Shown piece by piece: positions 55,381 to 64,000 of a stretch of 64,000 nucleotides of DNA. Origin of the DNA: Haloechinothrix alba. Its GTDB lineage: Bacteria > Actinomycetota > Actinomycetes > Mycobacteriales > Pseudonocardiaceae. The notes beneath the pieces are model-generated. The model was not told where the DNA came from, did no database searches, and saw only the letters and a list, made by a program, of their open reading frames with translations. How positions within the stretch are numbered: the first letter of the stretch is position 1; each line of letters starts with the position of its first letter. A program made the translations under genes and the position numbers. The stretch covers positions 1 to 64,000 of the forward strand of contig NZ_FZNW01000011.1 in the NCBI RefSeq assembly GCF_900188115.1, given 5' to 3'.

Positions 55381-56227
55381 CGTCCTCGTGGCGCTGCACG
55401 ACGATGCCGAGCGCGCCCGGGCCGGTGTGCGCACCGATCACCGCACCGAGTTCGGTGACCACACAGCGCTCCGCATTCGGCAGGCGCTCACGCAGCTGCC
55501 GGGCCACCTGCTCGGCGCGTTCCGGGCGGGCGAAGTGGTGCACGGCGAGCTCGACCCGCCCCGGGCCCGCCGCCTCGGCCGCGAGATCCACCAGCCGTGA
55601 GACCGCCCTGCCCATGGTGCGCACCTTTTCCAGCGGCACGATCCTGCCCTGCTCGATGTGCAGCAGCGGTTTGACGGCGAGCGCGGTCCCGAAGAACGCT
55701 GCGGCGGAGCCGATGCGGCCACCCCGGCGCAGGTACTCGAGCGTCTCGACGGCGAAGACGGTGCGAGACCGAGCCGCCGTCGACACCGCGGCGGCCTCGA
55801 CGTCCCCGGCGCCCCCACCGGCCGCGGAGGCTTGCGCCGCCGCGATCGCCGCGAACCCCAGCCCCATCGTCGTGGTGCGCGCGTCGACGACACGGACCCG
55901 ATCCGGATCGACCTGGCCCGCCGCGCGGACCGCCGCACCCCACGTGCCGGACAGCTCAGCGGAGATGTGCACCGACACGACCGCGTCCGCGCCACCATCC
56001 AGGGCCTGCCGGTACACGTGGGCCAGTTCCTCCGACGTGGGCATCGATGTCGTGACGGTGCTCTTCCGCCGCAACGCCGCGGCCAGCTCGGCCGAGCCGA
56101 CATCGTGCCCGTCCAGCCAGGACGTGTCGTCGATGAGCACGTAGAGCGGCACGACGGTGATGGCATGGTGCTCCGCGAGCTCCGCTGGCAGCTGGGCTGT
56201 GGAGTCAGTAACAACGGCGACCGGCAC
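55376..56227 (-). CDS. DegV family fatty-acid-binding protein
   Basis: A 283-aa EDD-fold protein. DegV proteins bind fatty acids and serve fatty acid kinase (FakB) in firmicutes; here the role is unknown. It shows VAVVTDSTAQLP, a STVTTSMPTSEEL loop with the lipid-head-group-binding residues, VSVHISAELSGTWGAA and a VAVHHFARPERAEQ tail section. It ends within repeat D. Corresponds to Rv2417c. Confidence 0.9.
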   Translation of the reverse strand: MPVAVVTDSTAQLPAELAEHHAITVVPLYVLIDDTSWLDGHDVGSAELAAALRRKSTVTTSMPTSEELAHVYRQALDGGADAVVSVHISAELSGTWGAAVRAAGQVDPDRVRVVDARTTTMGLGFAAIAAAQASAAGGGAGDVEAAAVSTAARSRTVFAVETLEYLRRGGRIGSAAAFFGTALAVKPLLHIEQGRIVPLEKVRTMGRAVSRLVDLAAEAAGPGRVELAVHHFARPERAEQVARQLRERLPNAERCVVTELGAVIGAHTGPGALGIVVQRHEDG

Positions 56228-56332
56228 GTCGTGAGCCTAGTAGCCGGCGCTGGACACCGGGAACGGTCGGGGCACCCCTGTGTCGCCGGACCCGGGCCGG
56301 CCAGGCAGGCAGACAGCGGGCGGGACCGGCAC

Positions 56333-57064
56333 TCAGGACGGACCCGGCACACCGATCTCGCTGCCGAGCAGCCGACCCACCGCGGCTCCCACCAGCTCGT
56401 GGCCCTCCCAGCCCCAGTGCATGCCGTCCGGGTTGCCCTGCCCGCGACGCACGTGGTCCCCGATCAGCCCCGGCAGGTCGACGAGGGGCACCCCTGCGCG
56501 CTCGGCCCATGCGGCCACCGCTCGCGACGTGGCGTCGCGCACCGCGTGCACGTAGCCGTACGCGGGAGCGTGGTGCGGAGCGGGCACGATGCCGAGGATC
56601 GGCATACCGGGCCGCAGCACGCGCATCGCCCTGGTGCACCGGTCGAGGTATCGCACGGTCAGCTTCGTCGGCAAGGCCGCGGGCCTGCCACGCAACGCCA
56701 CGGCCAGGCGCGGTTGCACCGACCGGTACGCGGCGCGCGTCGCGCGCCGTAGCCCGTCCGGGCGCAGGTAGCGCATGCCGGTGCGCAGGTAGGTCGGTAG
56801 CGGGGACGGCAACGCATCCATGCTGCCGACCGCGAGCACCACCGCGTCGACCCGTCGCAGGTCCGCCCAGACCCTGGGGTCACTGATCAGCGCCCACCAC
56901 GCGTCCCGCGCTGTCCACCCGCTGCGTGCGACGATGTCGGCCGCTCCACCGACATCGCGGGCGGCCACGTTCGGCCACAGCCGCGGTTCATCGGCGGCAT
57001 ACGCGCGGTCGGGACCGTGAAACGTCAACGAATCCCCGAGCACGAGAATCCGCGGAGACATCAT
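56333..57064 (-). CDS. octT: SGNH-family acyltransferase, likely diglucosylglycerate octanoyltransferase
   Basis: A 243-aa SGNH/GDSL protein. Block I is LVLGDSLTFHG with the Ser nucleophile, block III AVGSMDA, and block V GNPDGMHWGWEGHE carries the Asp-x-x-His dyad. The position directly after gpgP matches Rv2418c, described as OctT in methylglucose lipopolysaccharide (MGLP) biosynthesis. Start ATGATG overlaps the gpgP stop. Its substrate here is inferred from synteny. Confidence 0.8.
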   Translation of the reverse strand: MMSPRILVLGDSLTFHGPDRAYAADEPRLWPNVAARDVGGAADIVARSGWTARDAWWALISDPRVWADLRRVDAVVLAVGSMDALPSPLPTYLRTGMRYLRPDGLRRATRAAYRSVQPRLAVALRGRPAALPTKLTVRYLDRCTRAMRVLRPGMPILGIVPAPHHAPAYGYVHAVRDATSRAVAAWAERAGVPLVDLPGLIGDHVRRGQGNPDGMHWGWEGHELVGAAVGRLLGSEIGVPGPS

Positions 57065-57720
57065 TCCGTGCCCGCGTTGTACGCCAGCAACCGCCACTGC
57101 CCACGGTCCCGGCCCAGGTCGACCCAGTGGCAGTTACCGATACCGGTGAAGATCGGCCACAAGGCCAGCGGCAGCCCGAGCAGGCGCGCGGTCAGGGCCA
57201 CGATGAGGCCGCCGTGGGCGACCAGCATCACCGCGGCGTAAGTACTGTCCTGCAGCTCGGCGACCACCTCGTAGGCTCGCTCGGAAACGTCCACCCGGGA
57301 CTCTCCACCGGGCGGTGACCAGGACGCGTCGGCACGCCAGCGCTGCCGTTCACCCGGCCAGCCCTCGTCGACCTCCGCTGAGGTGAGCCCCTGCCACTGG
57401 CCGAGATGTGTCTCCCGCAGCCGCTTGTCGACCTGCAGGCCCACTCCGATGGCTTCGGTGAACACGGTCGCTGTGTCGTTGGCCCTGCGCAGGTCCGAGG
57501 AGACCACCAGCTCGGGCGCGAAACGTGCCAGGCGGGGCACCACGAACCGCGCCTGGTCCCATCCGACCGGCGTCAGTTCCGTGTCGATCTGGCCCTGCAT
57601 GCGTCCGGCGGCGTTGTACTCAGTCTCACCGTGCCGCCACAGCACCAGCCTGCGCAGGCCCGCGGCGCCCGGCCCCGCAGGTGGGACCTTCCCCTCCTCC
57701 GGTCGGTCGGTCGCGCTCAC
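57061..57720 (-). CDS. gpgP: Glucosyl-3-phosphoglycerate phosphatase
   Basis: A 219-aa histidine-phosphatase-family enzyme. The catalytic LWRHGETEYN has the phospho-accepting His; LGQWQGLTSAEV and VAHGGLIVALTARLLG hold the other conserved residues. By synteny with Rv2419c it dephosphorylates glucosyl-3-phosphoglycerate in MGLP precursor synthesis. GTG start overlaps the rsfS stop by GTGA; stop overlaps octT. Confidence 0.88.
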   Translation of the reverse strand: MSATDRPEEGKVPPAGPGAAGLRRLVLWRHGETEYNAAGRMQGQIDTELTPVGWDQARFVVPRLARFAPELVVSSDLRRANDTATVFTEAIGVGLQVDKRLRETHLGQWQGLTSAEVDEGWPGERQRWRADASWSPPGGESRVDVSERAYEVVAELQDSTYAAVMLVAHGGLIVALTARLLGLPLALWPIFTGIGNCHWVDLGRDRGQWRLLAYNAGTE

Positions 57721-58103
57721 GGCTCCTCGCCGGCCTCGTTCCGCACCAGACCCGCGATCTCGATCTGCGGGCAGTCCTTCCACAAGCGCTCGAGCGCGTA
57801 GAACGAGCGCTCCTCATCGTGCTGTACGTGTACGACGACGTCCACGTAGTCCAGCAGCACCCAGCGGCCCTCGCGCGCGCCCTCGCGGCGGGTCGGCTTG
57901 CTCCCGGCCTCGCGCAGCTTCTCCTCGATGTTGTCCACGATCGCGCCGACCTGGCGTTCGTTCGGCGCGGAGGCGATAACGAACAAGTCGGTGATCACAA
58001 GCTGCTCGGAAACGTCGAGCACGACGATGTCGGATGCCTTCCTGTCCGCCGCCGCGTGAGCGGCGGTCTCGGCGATCCGCTGTGCGTCCGACGTCGCTGT
58101 CAC
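57717..58103 (-). CDS. rsfS: Ribosome silencing factor
   Basis: A 128-aa protein that binds uL14 and blocks subunit joining in nutrient limitation. The conserved VLDVSEQLVITDLFVIASA, ERQVGAIVDNIEEKL and WVLLDYVDVVVHVQHDEERS are present. GTG 58103 has GAGGAG 5 bases upstream, better placed than GTG 58109. It heads the rsfS-gpgP-octT coupled unit. Confidence 0.93.
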   Translation of the reverse strand: MTATSDAQRIAETAAHAAADRKASDIVVLDVSEQLVITDLFVIASAPNERQVGAIVDNIEEKLREAGSKPTRREGAREGRWVLLDYVDVVVHVQHDEERSFYALERLWKDCPQIEIAGLVRNEAGEEP

Positions 58104-58285
58104 TCTCACTCCTCACACCGTGTTCCTGCTGCCCTGCTCACGGCACCCGCCCGGGCACTCGTCCGAGCCTACCGGCAGCGACCCGGCCGCGCTGATCGGC
58201 CGTCAACCACCGGCGCGACGGGCACTGTGCCGGGAATTGCGATCCGACCTGTCGGAGCGTGCGCCGAGATCCACCCGGCACGGCA

Positions 58286-58882
58286 TCACGAATCACCACG
58301 GTAGAGCTTGCGCTTGTCGATGTAGCGCACGACCCCGTCCGGCACGAGATACCACACCGGCTCGCCGCGCGCGACACGCTCCTTGCATGATGTCGACGAG
58401 ATCGCCATCGCCGTGACCTCGACGAGACTGACCTTGCCGTGCGGGAGGTGGTGGTCGTTGAGATCGTAACCGGGCCGGGTGACGCCGATGAAGTGCGCCA
58501 GCTCGAAGAGCTCCTCGACGTTGCGCCAGGTCAGGATCTGTTCGAGGGCGTCGGCGCCGGTGATGAACAGCAGCTCGTCCCTGGGGTATATCTGCCGCAT
58601 CTCACGCAGCGTGTCAACGGTGTATGTCTCGCTGCCCCGATCGATATCGATCCTGCTCACCGAGAACACCGGGTTCGAGGCCGTGGCGATGACCGTCATC
58701 AGGTACCTGTCCTCGGCATTGCTGACGACACGTCCCACCTTCTGCCACGGCTGTCCGGTAGGCACGAAGATGACCTCGTCCAGCCCGAACCGCGACTGCA
58801 CTTCACTGGCCGAGACGAGGTGTCCGTGATGAATGGGGTCGAAGGTCCCGCCCATGATTCCGATTCGACGCCGCACTGGCAT
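58286..58882 (-). CDS. nadD: Nicotinate-nucleotide adenylyltransferase
   Basis: This joins nicotinate mononucleotide with ATP for NAD synthesis. The 198-aa protein has [12 protein letters not shown] with the HxGH motif and the C-terminal [10 protein letters not shown]. No proA lies upstream, unlike mycobacteria where proA precedes nadD. It is 183 bases before rsfS and probably separately transcribed. Confidence 0.94.
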   Translation of the reverse strand: MPVRRRIGIMGGTFDPIHHGHLVSASEVQSRFGLDEVIFVPTGQPWQKVGRVVSNAEDRYLMTVIATASNPVFSVSRIDIDRGSETYTVDTLREMRQIYPRDELLFITGADALEQILTWRNVEELFELAHFIGVTRPGYDLNDHHLPHGKVSLVEVTAMAISSTSCKERVARGEPVWYLVPDGVVRYIDKRKLYRGDS

Positions 58883-59079
58883 ACCTCAGCAGCGTACGGC
58901 AGCGACGGTCCCCCGCTCGCAGGCGGTACGCGGGCAGCACCCGCAACTCCCCGTGAGGTGCCGGTTCCCGCGCACCGCCTGCGCCGATGACGTATCGCCA
59001 CCGGGCACCGCGCCTCCCCCCGCGAAGGTCGGTGCACTGGCGGGACGGGCCCGACCCCGCGACATGATACGAGACCTAC

Positions 59080-59095
59080 TGTGACTCATGTCACA
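59080..59095. promoter_or_regulatory. Perfect CRP/GlxR-type site
   Basis: TGTGACTCATGTCACA is TGTGA-N6-TCACA and a perfect palindrome outside the centre. It overlaps the proB stop and lies about 200 bases before nadD. Confidence 0.5.
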
Positions 59096-60219
59096 TCATG
59101 GATCGATCGCGTGATGGGTACGAGGTCGTCGGCGTGCACCACTTCGCGCCGCAGGTGTTCGGGCAGCTCGTCGCTCGTGCGGCCCAGCATCGCCGGGAGC
59201 TCTCCCGCGTCGAACGCGACGACGCCGCGCGCCACCACCCCCTGCGCCGGGTCCACCAGCTCCACCACATCGCCTGCCAGGAAGTCACCGTCCACACCGG
59301 TCACCCCGGCGGCGAGCAGCGACCGGCGGCGGCCGACAACCGCTGCGACCGCTCCGTCGTCGAGGTGCAGCCGCCCCGTGACCCCTGCCGCGTAGCCGAG
59401 CCAGAAACGACGCGCCGACAGCCTGGACCCCGCGGCCTCGAAGGCTGTCCCGACATCGGCACGTTCCAGCGCGCGCGCCGCGTCGAGCGCCCCGGCGAGC
59501 AACACGGGTATCCCGGCAGCCGCCGCGGTGCGTGCGGCGGCGAGCTTGGACACCATCCCTCCGGTGCCCAGACCGGAGCTGGACCTGCCGATCTCCAGCT
59601 CAGCCACGTCCGTGACACTGGTCACCTCATCCACCCTGCGGGTGCTTCCGCTGCGCGGGTCGCCGTCGTAGAGCGCGTCCACGTCGGAGAGCAGCACCAA
59701 CGCCTCGGCCCCGATCAGGTGGGCCACCAGCGCGGCCAACCGGTCGTTGTCGCCGAAACGGATCTCCTCGGTGGCCACCGTGTCGTTCTCGTTGACAACG
59801 GGCACCGCACCCAGCGACAGCAGCCGGGTGAACGTCCGCTGGGCGTTGCGGTAGTGCGCACGGCGGGCAACGTCGTCCGATGTCAGCAGCACCTGCCCCA
59901 CGGTGAGGCTGTGCCTGGCGAACGACTCGGCGTAGGCGTGCGCCAGCGCGAGCTGCCCGACGCTCGCGGCGGCCTGCTGGGTAGCGAGGTCCTCGGGACG
60001 GCCTCCCAGCGCGAGCGGGGCGATCCCGGCCCCGATGGCCCCTGATGAGACCAGCACCACCTGCACGTCCTCGGCGACCCGAGCCGCGACAGCGTCCACG
60101 AGCGCGTCGAGACGTGCGGTGTCGATGCCGTCCTCCGTGGACGTCAGTGCCGAGGATCCGACCTTGACGACGAGGCGCCTGGCTTTGGCGATGCCGTTGC
60201 GGACGCGGGAGGCGGTCAC
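59086..60219 (-). CDS. proB: Glutamate 5-kinase
   Basis: The first enzyme of proline biosynthesis. The 377-aa protein has the amino-acid kinase domain ([41 protein letters not shown]) and a C-terminal PUA domain ([20 protein letters not shown]). GTG start overlaps the obg stop. proA is not in the window. Confidence 0.95.
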   Translation of the reverse strand: MTASRVRNGIAKARRLVVKVGSSALTSTEDGIDTARLDALVDAVAARVAEDVQVVLVSSGAIGAGIAPLALGGRPEDLATQQAAASVGQLALAHAYAESFARHSLTVGQVLLTSDDVARRAHYRNAQRTFTRLLSLGAVPVVNENDTVATEEIRFGDNDRLAALVAHLIGAEALVLLSDVDALYDGDPRSGSTRRVDEVTSVTDVAELEIGRSSSGLGTGGMVSKLAAARTAAAAGIPVLLAGALDAARALERADVGTAFEAAGSRLSARRFWLGYAAGVTGRLHLDDGAVAAVVGRRRSLLAAGVTGVDGDFLAGDVVELVDPAQGVVARGVVAFDAGELPAMLGRTSDELPEHLRREVVHADDLVPITRSIHDVT

Positions 60220-61715
60220 ACGTGTTCCTCCCCGCTCGCCTCGCCGCTCTCGTCAGGATCCTGCTCCCCGCTACGGCGTAGGTCACGAGCACGCTTGCGC
60301 TCCGCAGCCGTGACCCTGGGATGGTCGGACAGCCGCGTATCGGCCCCCCGCTCGCCCAGGCTGGCGGCGACGCCCGCCGGAGTCGACGGCTCCCACTCGA
60401 AGGTCATCCCGCCGATGGTGACCGGGGACCCCGGAACGGCCCCCTGCCTGGCGAGCTCCTGCTCCACACCGAGCCGGGCGAGCCGGTCCGCGAGGTAGCC
60501 GACGGCCTCGTCGTTGTCGAAGTCGGTCTGGGCGATCCATCGTTCCGGTCGCCTGCCGCGCACCACGAACCCCTCCGGGTCGTGCGGGTCGCGTTCCACC
60601 GTGAACCCGGTGTCGTCGACGGGCTTCGGTCGCAGCGTGACGCGCTTCGGCTCGGCGGGTGGCTGCTGCGCGCGGTCCTGCTCGACCTGCCTGCCCAGCG
60701 CGAAGCTCAGCTCCCGCAACCCCTGCCTCGTGGCCGTGGAGACCTCGTACACGTCGTAACCGCGCGCGACGAGATCCGGGCGCACCAGCTCGGCGAGCTC
60801 GGCGGCGTCCGGTACGTCCACCTTGTTCAGCACGATCACCCGGGGGCGCGATGCCAGGTCGCCACCGAGCTGCGGGGTGTACTCGGCAAGCTCCGCCTCG
60901 AGCGCGTCGACGTCCGACACCGGGTCCCGGCCGGGTTCGAACGTCGCGCAGTCCACCACATGCACCAGCACCGCACACCGCTCGATGTGCCGCAGGAAGT
61001 CCAGGCCCAGCCCCTTGCCCGCGCTCGCACCCGGGATCAGGCCGGGCACGTCGGCGACGGTGAACACCGTCCCTGTCCCCCGTGCACCGTCGTCAGCCGA
61101 CTCACCTGCGGTGACGACGCCCAGGTTGGGGGCGAGCGTGGTGAACGGGTAGTCGGCGATCTGCGGTCGCGCTGCCGAGAGCACCGAGATCAGCGAGGAC
61201 TTGCCTGCCGAGGGGAAGCCGACAAGGCCCACGTCGGCGACCGAGCGTAGCTCGAGCACCAGGTCGCGCGCCTCGCCCTCCTCCCCGAACAGCGCGAACC
61301 CCGGCGCCTTCCGCGCCCGGGAGGCCAGTGCCGCGTTGCCGAGCCCACCGCGCCCGCCTTGTGCGGCCACGAACCGGGTTCCGGCGCCCACCAGGTCCGC
61401 GAGCACCTCTCCGTCCTCGGTGAGCACCACGGTGCCGTCCGGTACAGGCAGCTCGAGCGAGTTGCCTGCCGCACCCGCACGGTTGCTTCCCTGTCCCTGC
61501 TTACCGTTGCCGGCTCGCAGGTGTGCCCGGTAGTGGAAGTCGAGCAGCGTGTGCACGCCGGGGTCGACCACGAGGACCACGTCGCCGCCATCGCCGCCGT
61601 TGCCGCCGTCCGGCCCACCGAGCGGCTTGAACTTCTCCCTGCGGATCGATGCGCAGCCGTTGCCGCCCTTGCCGGCGGTGAGATGTATCACCGCACGGTC
61701 AACGAACCGGGCCAT
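60216..61715 (-). CDS. obg: GTPase Obg/CgtA
   Basis: A ribosome-assembly GTPase. The 499-aa protein has the Gly-rich Obg fold ([33 protein letters not shown]), G1 [11 protein letters not shown], switch [17 protein letters not shown] and NKVD, and a C-terminal OCT domain ([20 protein letters not shown]). A 60-residue charged tail follows. It is coupled to proB. Confidence 0.95.
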   Translation of the reverse strand: MARFVDRAVIHLTAGKGGNGCASIRREKFKPLGGPDGGNGGDGGDVVLVVDPGVHTLLDFHYRAHLRAGNGKQGQGSNRAGAAGNSLELPVPDGTVVLTEDGEVLADLVGAGTRFVAAQGGRGGLGNAALASRARKAPGFALFGEEGEARDLVLELRSVADVGLVGFPSAGKSSLISVLSAARPQIADYPFTTLAPNLGVVTAGESADDGARGTGTVFTVADVPGLIPGASAGKGLGLDFLRHIERCAVLVHVVDCATFEPGRDPVSDVDALEAELAEYTPQLGGDLASRPRVIVLNKVDVPDAAELAELVRPDLVARGYDVYEVSTATRQGLRELSFALGRQVEQDRAQQPPAEPKRVTLRPKPVDDTGFTVERDPHDPEGFVVRGRRPERWIAQTDFDNDEAVGYLADRLARLGVEQELARQGAVPGSPVTIGGMTFEWEPSTPAGVAASLGERGADTRLSDHPRVTAAERKRARDLRRSGEQDPDESGEASGEEHV

Positions 61716-61803
61716 GACTTCTGCCTCTCCTGCTTCGCGCTACCCCGCCGCGGCCACGACGCCTCGTGGCACCGTTCGCTGCGCGACCGCTGTAACACAG
61801 CGT

Positions 61804-61839
61804 AAGGGGCGGGCCGAAGCGTATTCGGTCCCGCCCCTT
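61804..61839 (-). terminator. Hairpin between rpmA and obg
   Basis: AAGGGGCGGGCCGAA (61804-61818) pairs with 61824-61839 with one mismatch/bulge and a 5-nt loop, 45 bases after the rpmA stop. It likely ends or attenuates the rplU-rpmA transcript before obg. Confidence 0.7.
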
Positions 61840-61883
61840 GAGGATATGCCGTAAACCTTCGGGTCCCCGCCCGATGGTCGGGG

Positions 61884-62141
61884 TCAGCCCTCACCCGGAA
61901 CGATGTTGACTGTCTTCTTGCCACGCTTCTGGCCGAAGTGCACGGAGCCTGCAGACAGCGCGAACAGCGTGTCATCGCCACCGCGCCCGACATGCGCGCC
62001 CGGATGGAACTTGGTACCGCGCTGGCGCACCAAGATCTCGCCCGCGTGCACCTCCTGACCACCGAAGCGCTTGACGCCGAGCCGCTTGGAGTTGGAGTCG
62101 CGGCCGTTCTTCGAGCTGGATGCGCCCTTCTTGTGTGCCAT
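61884..62141 (-). CDS. rpmA: 50S ribosomal protein L27
   Basis: An 85-aa protein near the peptidyl transferase centre. It begins [20 protein letters not shown] and contains [20 protein letters not shown]. The N-terminus needs no processing protease. It follows rplU by 19 bases. Confidence 0.97.
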   Translation of the reverse strand: MAHKKGASSSKNGRDSNSKRLGVKRFGGQEVHAGEILVRQRGTKFHPGAHVGRGGDDTLFALSAGSVHFGQKRGKKTVNIVPGEG

Positions 62142-62160
62142 GGCTAGTCAGGTTCCTTAC

Positions 62161-62475
62161 CTAGCTGTTGATGCCGGTGACTTCGACGCGGGTCAGCTGC
62201 TGACGGTGACCCTGCCGCTTGTGATACCCGGTCTTGTTCTTGAACTTGTGAATGCGGATCTTGGGGCCCTTGGTCTGTTCGACGACCTTGCCGGTCACCG
62301 AGACCTTCGCGAGCGCGTCAGCGTCCGTGGTGACAGCGCCGTCGTCAACCACGAGCACCGCGGGGAAGGTGAGTTCGGTACCCGGCTTGCCCTCGAGCTT
62401 CTCGATCTCGAGGACGTCGCCGACAGCCACCTTGTACTGCTTGCCGCCGGTCTTGACGATCGCGTACGCCGACAC
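62161..62475 (-). CDS. rplU: 50S ribosomal protein L21
   Basis: A 104-aa 23S rRNA-binding protein. It begins with [17 protein letters not shown] and ends [20 protein letters not shown], the family signature. GTG 62475 has GCAGGAG upstream. The frame is open 23 codons further but without family character. Confidence 0.97.
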   Translation of the reverse strand: MSAYAIVKTGGKQYKVAVGDVLEIEKLEGKPGTELTFPAVLVVDDGAVTTDADALAKVSVTGKVVEQTKGPKIRIHKFKNKTGYHKRQGHRQQLTRVEVTGINS

Positions 62476-62629
62476 GGATGCTCCTGCTTGCTCGACAGTG
62501 GATGGGAACGTGCGCTCCGGGGCGTCCGCCCGCGAGGCGCGCACGATGCCCGCACTGACTGCGGGCCGACCTACAGGTTACGTGGCACCCCGAGGCGTCG
62601 TTGCACCGGGGTGGGGCAAATGCCGATCA

Positions 62630-64000
62630 TCAGCTCTCCTCCTGACCCGACGTCGTCGAGGTCGACGCGCCGACCGGCGGTCCGGCCGGGCGGGACGCCG
62701 CACGCCGCGCGCGCCTGCGCACCGAGCGTTTCGCCGGGGCCGGAACCTCAGCGACGTCGTCGTCATCGCCGGTCGCGCTGCCCGCTCCCGCGGTCGATTC
62801 CGACGGCTGTGCTGCTTCGGCCTGCGTGACCGGGCCCGGCCCGGCCGCTTCGTCCGTGGCGGGCGCGCCCGTCGTCCCCGCAGGCTCTGCGGGCTCGGCG
62901 GGCTTCTCCGGCTCGGCAGGCTTCTCCGACGGCGCGGGCGCGCTCGCCCCCGCAGCGGCCGACGCTCCGGAGCCTGCCGGAGCCTCCGCACCCTCCGCGG
63001 TCCCCTGCCCGGCCGTGCTGTCCTTGCCACTGGTGGAGCCGACCGCAGTTCCAGCCGCGGTTCCAGCTGTTGGGCCACCCGTGGACTTGTCCGCTGCGGC
63101 CTTGGAGGCACTGGCCATCGCGTGCACGGCCGAGGCCGCGGACTTCCGCTGCCGTCCTGTCGGCTCGGCCGAGGCTGTATCTCCCCTGTCTCCTCGGTCC
63201 CCGCGCGAGGTGTCCTCGCCCTTGCGCTTGCCGCGCTGCTTGCCCTGCTTGCCCCCGTCGGACGGCGGCCCGCCGTGGGCGTGGGACTCCGTACCGACGA
63301 CGACACCACGCCCCTTGCAGTGCTCGCACGAGTGCGAGAACGCCTCGAGCAGGCCGGTGCCGATCCGTTTCCGCGTCATCTGGACCAACCCGAGCGAGGT
63401 CACCTCGGCGACCTGGTGGCGGGTCCGGTCCCTGCCCAGGCATTCGGTGAGCCTGCGCAACACCAGATCACGGTTGGACTCCAGGACCATGTCGATGAAG
63501 TCGATCACGATGATCCCGCCGATGTCCCGCAACCGTAGCTGCCGGACGATCTCCTCGGCGGACTCCAGGTTGTTCCGGGTGACCGTCTCCTCCAGGTTGC
63601 CGCCCGATCCGGTGAACTTGCCGGTGTTGACGTCGATCACCGTCATCGCCTCGGTGCGGTCGATGACCAGGTAGCCCCCGGAGGGAAGCCATACCTTGCG
63701 GTCGAGCGCCTTGGTGATCTGCTCGTGGATGCGGTAGTCCTCGAAGACGTCCCCGCTGCCGACATAGCGCTCCAGCCTGCCGGTGAGGTCCGGCGCCACG
63801 TGCTGGACGTAGGAGTCCACCGTCTCCCAGGCCACCGACCCCTGCACGACGAGCTTGCCGAAGTCCTCGGTGAACAGGTCACGCACGACCTTGATGAGCA
63901 TGTCCGGTTCCTCGTACAGCAGCGTGGGTGCGCCGCTCTTGTTGCCGGAGGAACCGCGCGCGCTCTGCGACTTCTCCTTGATGACCTCCCACTGCGCCTG
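62630..64000 (-). CDS. rne: Ribonuclease E/G, 3' part (runs off the right edge)
   Basis: The 456 codons seen are the C-terminal part of an RNase E/G; the 5' end lies beyond the window. Visible are the DNase-I-like active site region (GGYLVIDRTEAMTVIDVNTG, GGIIVIDFIDM with its Mg-binding Asp), the zinc-link CEHC in SHSCEHCKGRGVVVG, and a long low-complexity Ala/Glu/Pro/Lys tail ending KSVRRRARRAASRPAG. That tail would be the degradosome scaffold. It precedes rplU-rpmA, as in mycobacteria (Rv2444c). Confidence 0.94.
   Translation of the reverse strand, partial: QAQWEVIKEKSQSARGSSGNKSGAPTLLYEEPDMLIKVVRDLFTEDFGKLVVQGSVAWETVDSYVQHVAPDLTGRLERYVGSGDVFEDYRIHEQITKALDRKVWLPSGGYLVIDRTEAMTVIDVNTGKFTGSGGNLEETVTRNNLESAEEIVRQLRLRDIGGIIVIDFIDMVLESNRDLVLRRLTECLGRDRTRHQVAEVTSLGLVQMTRKRIGTGLLEAFSHSCEHCKGRGVVVGTESHAHGGPPSDGGKQGKQRGKRKGEDTSRGDRGDRGDTASAEPTGRQRKSAASAVHAMASASKAAADKSTGGPTAGTAAGTAVGSTSGKDSTAGQGTAEGAEAPAGSGASAAAGASAPAPSEKPAEPEKPAEPAEPAGTTGAPATDEAAGPGPVTQAEAAQPSESTAGAGSATGDDDDVAEVPAPAKRSVRRRARRAASRPAGPPVGASTSTTSGQEES

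Overview
The window is high-GC actinobacterial chromosome, most likely from a Pseudonocardiaceae-type organism. The evidence is a very strong G/C third-position bias, many GTG starts, many 4-bp ATGA/GTGA gene overlaps, and a gene order that I recognise as largely collinear with the Mycobacterium tuberculosis segment from glyS to rne (Rv2357c to Rv2444c). No rRNA, tRNA, insertion sequence, phage gene or CRISPR array was found.

Left part (1-15.7 kb): an ECF41-type sigma factor faces a carboxymuconolactone-decarboxylase-like gene that carries an exact ECF41 promoter. Then come a bacterial serpin overlapping a dGTPase, a DUF218 membrane protein, glyS diverging from a leaderless ArsR (SmtB)-Zur zinc-sensor pair, and a long minus-strand housekeeping run: uppS, recO, an RDD membrane gene interrupted by an in-frame TAG, era, a metal-ligand-less cytidine-deaminase-like protein, a CorC-type protein, ybeY, phoH and a HIT hydrolase.

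Island (15.7-26.6 kb): an IclR regulator with an acetyl-CoA-synthetase-like protein lacking catalytic motifs diverges from a complete branched-chain-amino-acid-type ABC importer (two ATPases, two permeases, one binding lipoprotein) interleaved with two more adenylate-forming enzymes. It sits where mycobacteria have only a few genes between phoH and rsmE, and reads as an uptake-plus-CoA-activation system for an organic acid of unknown identity. A repeated 15-bp box occurs at both divergent promoters.

Middle (26.7-45 kb): rsmE, dnaJ, hrcA and hemW on minus; then a plus-strand sulfate assimilation operon (sirA, a 53-aa zinc-ribbon protein, cysH, cysD, cysN, a sirohydrochlorin chelatase) preceded by a 28-aa leader peptide with a late Cys codon. 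Smaller metabolic genes follow (enoyl-CoA hydratase, barstar-like, MDR dehydrogenase, hydrolase, nitronate monooxygenase), then lepA, a VOC protein, rpsT and holA.

Right part (46-64 kb): thrC behind a SAM-I-type riboswitch and a 12-bp minisatellite; comEA-comEC; a five-gene module with two type VII secretion (WXG100-like) proteins, a soluble protein of unknown family and two small membrane proteins; then degV, octT-gpgP-rsfS (translationally coupled), nadD, proB-obg, rpmA-rplU and the 3' part of rne running off the right edge.

A striking feature is a family of long intergenic palindromes built on TGAATGACGCTTTCAGTCC at four loci, each with a 7-nt loop and each supplying the stop codon of the adjacent gene. 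They probably act as mobile or amplified 3'-end hairpins.
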